A DNA stretch of 64,000 nucleotides, taken from Eremomyces bilateralis CBS 781.70. Taxonomy: Eukaryota > Ascomycota > Dothideomycetes > Eremomycetales > Eremomycetaceae. Below the pieces are notes generated by a model, which was not told the origin of the DNA, made no database searches, and saw nothing but the letters and a program-made list of their open reading frames with translations. Positions 57,374-64,000 of this stretch are shown here, piece after piece. A program made the position numbers and the translations under genes. How positions within the stretch are numbered: the first letter of the stretch is position 1; every line of letters starts with the position of its first letter. The DNA is taken from positions 495,177-559,176 of the forward strand of contig NW_022985077.1 of the NCBI RefSeq assembly GCF_010015585.1, in the 5' to 3' direction.

Positions 57374-58987
57374 ATGGCAACTCATGATGAACGAATATCA
57401 GGTGCTTTACACGCAATTTCTAGTGGCGAGACCAACTCCATCAGAGATACAGCCAGACTGTTTGAAGTTAACGAATCTACCCTCCGCCTTCGCCTTTCCG
57501 GCTCAAAATCTCGGTCTATCGCCCAACAGGATGCCCAACGCCTTACACCGGCTCAGGAGGCCTTTCTGACCGATTGGATCTTGGATTCAGATGCACAAGG
57601 ATTTGCACCAACCCACGCACGCGTGCGGGAAATGACATCGCGAATCCTCGACCTACAGACCGAAGAAACCCCCCTCGGCAAGAATTGGGTTACCGGTTTC
57701 CTCCGCCGTAACCCACGCGTTAAACCTTGCTTAGGCAAGAAGCTCGATGCTGTACGACATAAGGCTTCAACGGAAGAGGTGATCACGCGGTTTTACGAGC
57801 ACTTTCGTACGGTGGTAGCCGACCATGACGTTTCCGCAGACGATACATACAATATGGATGAGGTTGGGGTCGGAATTGGTATAGGAGCGAATTCTATTGT
57901 GATCGCAGACTCACAGAAGTCCGTTACGACATTGGTGGGACAGGAGACGCGTGAATGGATATCAATTGTTGAGACAGTCTCTGCGACTGGGCGGGCGCTG
58001 AACCCGGCCGTGATCCAGAAAGGCGCTTCCCTCCAGAGCTCCTGGTTTCCGGAAAACGCGCCAAATTGGTATTACGACGTGTCGCCGAACGGATGGACCT
58101 CGAATGAGATCGCTGTAAAGTGGTTGCGCGAGGTATTCCTCAAGGAAACCGCGACGAATCGCCAATACCGGATATTGGTACTCGACGGGCATGGGAGCCA
58201 CGCGACGATCGATTTTCTGTATTTATGCAGGATTAGCAAGGTGGTGGTAGTCTTCCTACCTCCTCATACCTCCCATATCCTTCAACCGCTGGATCTTGCC
58301 TGTTTTTCACCGCTGAAACGATTCTACAAGGCTCTTCTTCGAAATGCAGCTTATATCGATAACGCGATACCGATTAAGCGCAGGAAATTCATCGTATTAT
58401 ACGCAAAAGCCCGTGACAATAGGCTCTCTCCTCGTACGATTCGCTCAGGATGGAAAGCTGCAGGTCTCGTCCCATTTAACGTGGAGAAGGGCCTCCAGAA
58501 CCGGTTCGTTAACCGGTCGGTCCTACCACCGCCGCCATCACCCTTATCACCCACATCACCGACCCCACGGCCTACCGGGACGCGTCAGACGATACTTTTC
58601 TCTACGCCCGTCAAGCCTAAACAGGTTTACAGTACCTTAAAGGCAATGTCGGGCAATAATCGCGTGGGCAAAGGCACGCAGAGGATTCTCAGAAAGGCGG
58701 CGAAGGCTATCGGCATATTTCAGACCCGCCAGGCTCTATCTGATGCCAAAATCGCGCATCTAGAAGCTCGCCTAGAGACTGCTCTAGCACCTAAAAGGAA
58801 AAAGAAGGTCCAGGTAGACCTGAATGAGCGATTCGCACGGGTTGAGGAGATCAAGGCTGCTCAGGTCCAGGCCGCGACTGCGGTAGAGGACTACCAACGC
58901 AAAAACACGGAAGTTGACCTCGTAAAAAGGTCGAAGGATCTCTCTACACTTAATTCTACCTCTTGCTTAAACGAATTTCAAATATAA
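57374..58987 (+). CDS. Pogo/Fot1-type transposase (CENP-B HTH + DDE)
   Basis: Cut-and-paste transposase, 537 aa from the ATG at 57374 (an upstream in-frame ATG at 57341 would add 11 residues; MATHDERISGALHAI looks like the real start). Residues 1-60 form a psq-type helix-turn-helix (TNSIRDTARLFEVNESTLRLRL). A CENP-B-type second HTH follows (LTPAQEAFLTDWI ... NWVTGFLRRNP). The DDE_1 domain has the first aspartate in YNMDEVGVGIG, the second in RILVLDGHGSHATIDFL, then FLPPHTSHILQPLDLACFSPLKRFY carrying the third Asp. A proline-rich linker and basic coiled-coil tail (KRKKKVQ) complete it. No stop or frameshift; all three acids are present, so it may be active. Confidence 0.93.
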   Translation: MATHDERISGALHAISSGETNSIRDTARLFEVNESTLRLRLSGSKSRSIAQQDAQRLTPAQEAFLTDWILDSDAQGFAPTHARVREMTSRILDLQTEETPLGKNWVTGFLRRNPRVKPCLGKKLDAVRHKASTEEVITRFYEHFRTVVADHDVSADDTYNMDEVGVGIGIGANSIVIADSQKSVTTLVGQETREWISIVETVSATGRALNPAVIQKGASLQSSWFPENAPNWYYDVSPNGWTSNEIAVKWLREVFLKETATNRQYRILVLDGHGSHATIDFLYLCRISKVVVVFLPPHTSHILQPLDLACFSPLKRFYKALLRNAAYIDNAIPIKRRKFIVLYAKARDNRLSPRTIRSGWKAAGLVPFNVEKGLQNRFVNRSVLPPPPSPLSPTSPTPRPTGTRQTILFSTPVKPKQVYSTLKAMSGNNRVGKGTQRILRKAAKAIGIFQTRQALSDAKIAHLEARLETALAPKRKKKVQVDLNERFARVEEIKAAQVQAATAVEDYQRKNTEVDLVKRSKDLSTLNSTSCLNEFQI

Positions 58988-59032
58988 TGTACTTTGGTAG
59001 AGATATAGAGTCTCAAAGAGGTTTTGCCCAAA

Positions 59033-59082
59033 TGGTGGAACTGCGCAGCTGGGGGGTTGCGCAGGAAGCAGGGGGTTGAACT
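59033..59082. repeat. Right terminal inverted repeat of pogo-type element
   Basis: 50 bp, ends GGTTGAACT and is followed by TA (59083-59084). Confidence 0.92.
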
Positions 59083-59778
59083 TAGTCTGGATGTTTTCAT
59101 GATCTCCTCTTGCAGTTGAAGGAATGCTTTTGCTCCTTCCCCATAAAGCAAGGGCATGTTGACACCAAAGAGTCCCATCAGAAGGTAGGCCATATCTTCA
59201 ACCTTGGTCGTTGTGCGGTGCGCTGCCCAACTCATCCTCTGCGCTATGCAGGACGCACTAAGTTCGCGACCGTAGAGCACATCCACATTTATCTTTGTCA
59301 CTCTATGGATCTCGTGAACAAGTCGGTTTTTCGTCCTAGAAGGGACCAGTCTTTGGCAAAGAAGTGGATTTCGCCGGGCGCAATGAGTTCTTGCAAGGTC
59401 CAGCCTCTCGTCACCCAGCGGCTTCGAGAGAGAGATATTTCGAAATACTCGCTCCCTGGGTGATCCGCCGGATACGCTGGAACATCGGCAAGGTAGGCAA
59501 CGCACAAGGCTCCTTGCTTGTACCATTGAAACATGGAGTTGATGCCTCTGACAGCTCGGCACTGCTGGACTTGTCGATGCAGATGAGATCAACCTAGGCG
59601 AACATACCCAGCACGTTCTCTTGATGGGTTAATTAAACCCTCTCACCAACTGAGCTCCATTCCCTTTGCGCAATACTACGATTTGCCGCCAGACAAAAGT
59701 AGAAAAATAATAAAAGCATAGCCATTTCTCGGGGCATTCCGTATGGATATATATAAGGCTAAGTAGTTATAATTTGCG

Positions 59779-60496
59779 GTCGAGTCAATCTGGCCGTCGT
59801 CCCAAACAGGCCTCACCTGAAGCCCCACCACGCAAAAGACCGCCTCCGGTTTACCCACGAATTCCTTAAATTCGACTTCTCCCGGACCTACTCTACGGAC
59901 GAGTGCTCGTATGAGAAGGGGGCGGGCGGTAAGCAGGTATGGGTATGGCGCCTGTACCACGAAGCGTATGAACCGCGAATGATAGAGCCAAAGACGGCAG
60001 GGAAGGCGATTTCGCAGATGATTTGGGGCTCAATTTCGCGTGATGGGCGATCAGATCTGGTGATCATGGACCGCGACGAAACCTCCGCAAGACAGGGCTA
60101 TTCCGCGAAATCCTACATCGCTGCATTGGAGGAGGGACTCCTCCATACGTACGAACCCGGGATATTGTTATCCAGGATAACGCAAAGGTCCATACGGCCA
60201 AAATCACCCAAGAATGGCTGGAGACGCACGGCATCTGGGTCATAGATTGGCCGGTCAATTCCCCAGACATCAACCCCATTGAACATATGTGGCATCTGTT
60301 GAAAACCAAGGTCCTAGAGCTCCACCTTGAATTAAAGATGATGGGCGCCTAGGAGGAGGCACGGGAGGCCATGAATGCGGCGTTAAAGGAGACGTGGTGG
60401 GCGGTCCCTTGGGAGACAATCCGAGATCTGATCGACTCAATTCCGCGACGTCTACAGGCAGCAATCAAGGTAAAAGGGTGGCATACGAAATATTAG
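59779..60496 (+). mobile_element. Tc1/mariner transposase relic
   Basis: Frame opens near 59779: LKPHHAKDRLRFTHEFLKFD, STDECSYEKG (first catalytic Asp), VWRLYHEAYEPRMI, SQMIWGSISRDG and SYIAALEEGLL. A single-base frameshift near 60160 leads to VIQDNAKVHTAKITQEWLE (second Asp) and WPVNSPDINPIEHMWHLLK (third acid). A TAG at 60350-60352 interrupts GA-stop-EEAREAMN (CAG to TAG fits), and the frame ends at TAG 60494-60496 after VKGWHTKY. The N-terminal DNA-binding part is missing and no inverted repeats were found. It is a different Tc1 lineage from the 55.7-kb element (SPDINPIE versus SPDLNLIE). Confidence 0.75.
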
Positions 60497-61033
60497 ATAT
60501 TTTCCAATTAAGCAATCAAAAAAGTAGACTGAATTTGCGTATGTACGTGTTTTTCAGCGTATCTCAAGATACAGTGTATGGCGATCGAATTTAGTGATTT
60601 TCGGGGGTGTGCCCAGAGTCGTGATGACTGCATACGATCATTAGGGTCTGAGCGCTTCGGTTTGGATCACAATTCACAAAACTTAATGAGATTGGCGGAA
60701 CAATCTGATCGGAACGCCTCATCACTTGTGATTCGACGACATGCTTCGGCAACAGCCATAGTTCGGTCCAACCGACCAGCTTAGCGCCTGCTTAGCGCCA
60801 GAGCACGGTCAAATCGCAGACACGAGGCTGAGACCGTGGACAGGGCACTGTGGAGTGACCGGAATATACGCAGCCTTGGGCCAGAACTTATAATGGCCTT
60901 TCTCTGCCGCTACGGTCGTCGTCCTTGTTCTTCAAGGGCAACTCAACTCTCGCTTCTTCGTTAACGTAGGCAAACCGCACAACCTGTCATTCCACCCGCC
61001 CATCTGCCGGCCTGGCGCGCTTCCCTCCACACC
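60497..61033. other. Promoter region of the NLR gene
   Basis: About 540 bp before the NLR start codon. Nothing else supported. Confidence 0.5.
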
Positions 61034-64000
61034 ATGGCATCCCTCAACTCTCTCGACAGCCCCGACTCCTATGCGGTCGCCTGGATCGCAGCTCTTCACA
61101 TCGAGCGGGCCGCTGCAGAAGCGATATTCGACGAGGAACATGCGCCCCCAACTGGCTTCGCTAGGCACCCAACCGACGCGAACCGTTATACATGGGGTCG
61201 TATGGGAGAGCACAACATCGTTATCGTCTCTCTTGCCGCCGGAGACTATGGAACCACCTCGGCTACGACTACAGCCTCGAGCCTGCTTGCCTCTCTGCCA
61301 TCCATCCGTGTTGGTCTTCTGGTCGGCATAGGCGGCGGCATCGCACGACCGGACGATGACTGCGATATCCGGCTCGGCGATATTGTCGTGAGCCAGCCCG
61401 ATGGGACCACAGGCGGCGTCTGCCAGTACGACCTGATCAAGGCAAAACCTGGTGACAGGCGTGAGCGCAAAGGCTTCCTCGGACGGCCTCCGACGGTCCT
61501 CCTCAACGCGCTTGCCAGCATCCGGGCCGATCACGAGCGAAAAGACTCCAAGGTTCCCTGCTTCCTTCAACAGATGTTAGAGAAGTACCCGAAGATGGGC
61601 AAGAGATCCAAGACAAGTCCTGGCTATGCTTACCAGGGCTTCGACAACGATCGCCTCTTTAAAACTTCTAGTGGCCATGTCTCCGGGCCGGACTGTCGGG
61701 GCTGCGACGCGGCTGGCGAGGTTCAACGCGATCCTCGAGACACCACCGACCCCGATATCCACTACGGGACCATCGCATCCGGTAACACGCTGGTCAAAGA
61801 CGCCGCTGCGCGCGATCGGATTGTTGCCGACGTCGGCGAGGATTGTATCTGCTTTGAGATGGAAGCAGCCGGCCTGATGAACCTCTTTCCTTGTCTTGTG
61901 ATCCGAGGGATCTGCGACTATGCCGATTCCCACAAGAACGATCGATGGCAACGCTACGCCTCGGCCACCGCCGCTGCGTATGCTAAGGAGCTCCTGGCGT
62001 ACGTGCCGGTTGCGGAGGTCCAGGAGACCAAGAAGGCGCTGGAAATGCTTCAATCAGGTTAGTGATCTATATCCTCCGACAGGGCCCTGGCCTGGCGAAT
62101 AAACACGGAGGAGTAATAATCTCACGTCGAGCACATTCTGACCTGCCTTAGTTGAACAAAAAATCGATAGTATGCAGCAGACCATAGGTGTAGCGAAAAT
62201 AGCCACTGATTCCATCCAGGCCGACCTTCGTACCGATAAGATCAAGCGCTGGCTTCGCCCCTCCGATCCGTCTATAAACGCCAACCACGCGCGGGAGCTC
62301 CGCCATGAGGGGACAGGTGCGTGGCTCCTAGAAAACCCGGCATTCCAGGAGTGGCGCTCGGGGTCGCGTCGACATTTGTGGTTGTATGGTCTCGCGGGAT
62401 GTGGAAAGACGGTTCTTAGCGCAACTGTGCTGGATCATCTCGAGAAGGGAAACGACCGTCTTATCCTCAGCTTCTTCTTTGACTTTGGCGACGCGGAAAA
62501 GCAGACTGTGAATGGCATGCTGCGGTCGCTTGCTTTCCAACTCTACCGAGGCCGCGGTGCCTCTGCAGGTGTTCTTGACGCCTCATTCCAAGCACACCAG
62601 GGTGGCCGTGACCAAATTGCGACAAAGGCGCTCTCGGATGTTTTATTCAAGATTCTCGCAGTCGAGGCGAAGGTCTCTATCGTTCTGGACGCCTTGGACG
62701 AGTCGACAACTAGGCGCGAACTACTCCTCTGGATCAAGGACGTAGTTTGCAGGCCAGAGCTGGGCCACGTCCAGTTGATTTGTACCGGTCGGCCTGAAGC
62801 CGAGTTCCTGCACGACATGCCTTCGTCGATAGGCGACGAAAACCGCTTAGCACTCGATAAGCAGGCTGTTAACGCCGATATCCGATCGTACGTCGCAGCA
62901 CAGCTTTCGCAACGACGTGACTTTCAGGACATGCGCCTGTCACAGGATCTCCTCGAGCTGATCCTCAGTAAGGTTGGCGGGGGCGCCGACGGGATGTAAG
63001 TTTTGGCCCAATTCTTCCGTGTCCTGACCGTTTTTCTGAGATGCATCACAGGTTCAGATGGGCAGCCTGTCAATTAGACAGTCTTGCCAGATGCCCGAGT
63101 CCCATGGCTATCAAAATCGCTCTCGATCATCTACCGCAGGACCTGAAAGAGACGTACAAGCGAATGCTCTACAGCATCCCGAAAGACCGCAGGAACAGTG
63201 CTGTCCGCCTATTACAGTTTCTCGTCCATACCCGTTGGCCTTTAACGGTGCTGGACGCCATGGAGATTATCGCGACAGACATAGAGAAGGATCCACCGCG
63301 TTTCGACGTTGACGGGAGAGTGTTTCGTGAGGAAGAATTTCTACGGCACTGTCCTAGCCTTATCTCCATCGTTCTTGGGTATAGAGACGGCAGGACCATA
63401 AAGGAGTTACATCTTGCCCACTTTTCCGTCAAAGAGTACCTTCTTGGGGAGAATAAGTTCAAGATTCCGACTGCCAGCATTTCCATCACGAAGACATGCT
63501 TGACATATCTTACGGACATCGATGGTAGCCACCAAAATATCAAACAGGATTTTCCGATGGCAAGATTTGCGGCGAAAGTCTGGACAGGCTTTGCTGCGTT
63601 GGCTCAGGTTTCAGAAGATATAGTTCGAGCGACTAACAGGTTCATAGAAGAGGAAGTGACGTTCCAACGATGGGCTCGCTTGTATCAGGCTGATACGGAT
63701 TGGGACGCTGACCCAGGTCCTCCACGAGGTTCCAAGCTCTACTATGCTTGCTTCGTTGGGCTCGTAGCGCCTGCGCGATATCTTATCGGCAAGGGAGCAG
63801 ATGTCAATGCCCAGGGCGGCGAGTACGGCAACGCTCTCCAAGCCGCCTCATCAGGAGGCTATCAGGAGATTGCCGCCCTGATCTTAGACAAAGGAGCAGA
63901 TGTTAATGCCCAGGGCGGCAAGTACGGCAACGCTCTCCAAGCCACCTCAGCAGGAGGCCATCAGGAGATTGCCGCCCTGCTCTTAGACAAGGGAGCAGAT
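61034..64000 (+). CDS. NLR-type protein: nucleoside-phosphorylase domain, NACHT, ankyrin repeats (partial)
   Basis: STAND/NLR-type signalling protein of the fungal innate-immunity or incompatibility repertoire; runs past the window edge. Exons 61034-62057, 62152-62995 and 63052 onward. Residues 10-330 are a PNP_UDP (phosphorylase-like) effector domain: YAVAWIAALHIERAAAE, VGIGGGIARPDDD, RLGDIVVSQP, CFEMEAAGLMN, ICDYADSHKN. The linker carries a short coiled region (KKALEMLQS-VEQKIDSMQQ). The NACHT ATPase has RHLWLYGLAGCGKTVLSA (P-loop GCGKT) and SIVLDALDES (Walker B). A winged-helix-like region follows (LLQFLVHTRWPLTVLDAMEII, HFSVKEYLLG). From about 63794 on come ankyrin repeats of 33 residues (GADVNAQGGxYGNALQAxSxGGxQEIAALxLDK) repeated at 99-bp spacing. 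Confidence 0.9.
63794..64000 (+). repeat. Near-identical 99-bp ankyrin repeats
   Basis: GGAGCAGAT begins successive units at 63794, 63893 and 63992. The two complete units differ at about 7 of 99 positions. The array continues beyond the window. Confidence 0.92.

Larger units (their letters stand above)
57227..59082 (+). mobile_element. Complete pogo/Fot1-type DNA transposon
   Basis: 1,856 bp. Terminal inverted repeats of 50 bp, 57227-57276 and 59033-59082, start AGTTCAACCCCCTGCTTCCT and differ at one base. TA is duplicated on both sides. One long transposase ORF lies between them. Near-identical ends, an open reading frame and clean target duplication point to recent insertion, into the HET relic. 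Confidence 0.92.
56894..59592 (-). pseudogene. HET-domain (heterokaryon incompatibility) gene, interrupted by a pogo-type transposon
   Basis: Minus strand, from 59592: LICIDKSSSAELSEA, frame break near 59543, INSMFQWYKQGALCVAYLADVP, WVTRGWTLQELIAPGEIHFFAKDW, GRKTDLFTRSI, frame break near 59300, VTKINVDVLYGRELS, IAQRMSWAAHRTTTKVEDMAYLLMGLFGVNMPLLYGEG, LQLQEEIMKTS. These are the ordered HET-domain blocks. The transposon (57227-59082) then intervenes. Beyond it, at 57224, the gene resumes in the next frame: DYSIFAWDDPSATEY, YRGLLARSPKEFAHC and a tail ending near 56894 (YIHLRLLGSGNGPAQYARI). The HET N-terminus upstream of CIDKSS is missing. At least three frameshifts plus the insertion make it inactive. 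Confidence 0.8.

Noticed and set aside
59640-59664. Minus-strand tRNA-like 5' half (GAGCTCAGTTGGTGAGAG, an A-box match)
   Set aside because: No matching anticodon stem, T arm or closing acceptor strand; at most a tRNA fragment or chance.

Overview
The window looks like nuclear DNA of a filamentous ascomycete (Pezizomycotina). Genes carry short GT-AG introns, mostly 45-100 nt. Intergenic spaces are moderate. The gene content is typical of that group: Glo3, Erg28, Ifa38-type ketoreductase, a DUF4246 protein, HET and NACHT-ankyrin genes, and Fot1/pogo and Tc1/mariner transposons. Nothing in the sequence fixes the genus.

Region 1 (1-17.7 kb) holds housekeeping genes with some decay. It contains a DHA1 drug:H+ antiporter (-), Glo3 ArfGAP (+), relics of a hevein-type chitin-binding protein (+), Ddi1 (-, with a start codon apparently split by an intron), a GNAT acetyltransferase (+), a hemerythrin-like gene with a frameshift and a premature stop (-), and a DUF4246 protein (-). 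Region 2 (17.7-23.3 kb) has no intact gene. It holds hairpins, a diverged tandem repeat and an ORF broken by TAG/TGA codons.

Region 3 (23.3-36 kb) holds a coiled-coil membrane protein with fresh 32-residue repeats, an HPPK-DHPS folate enzyme, a GH47 mannosidase and a nitronate monooxygenase, then a 3.6-kb gap. Region 4 (36-50.6 kb) has a carbohydrate flavour: a secreted GH3 glycosidase divergent from a sugar transporter, and a GH31 alpha-xylosidase-like enzyme 6 kb further on. GGCTAAA motifs occur in both promoter regions. Between them lie tRNA-Gly(CCC), a STEEP1-like protein and a Met13-type methylenetetrahydrofolate reductase. Region 5 (50.7-54.1 kb) holds an Ifa38-type reductase divergent from Erg28, then Gal7.

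Region 6 (54.1-64 kb) is an accessory island. It contains a dead SRPK-like kinase fragment, a collapsed Tc1/mariner element with terminal inverted repeats, an apparently intact 1.86-kb pogo/Fot1-type transposon with 50-bp inverted repeats and a TA target duplication sitting inside a degenerate HET gene, another Tc1 relic, and an NLR-type gene (nucleoside-phosphorylase domain, NACHT, near-identical ankyrin repeats) that runs off the right edge. The pairing of a dying HET locus with an NLR whose repeats look young makes this the most interesting part of the window.

All exon models were spliced by eye using GT-AG sites and reading-frame closure; each intact model closes to a whole number of codons.
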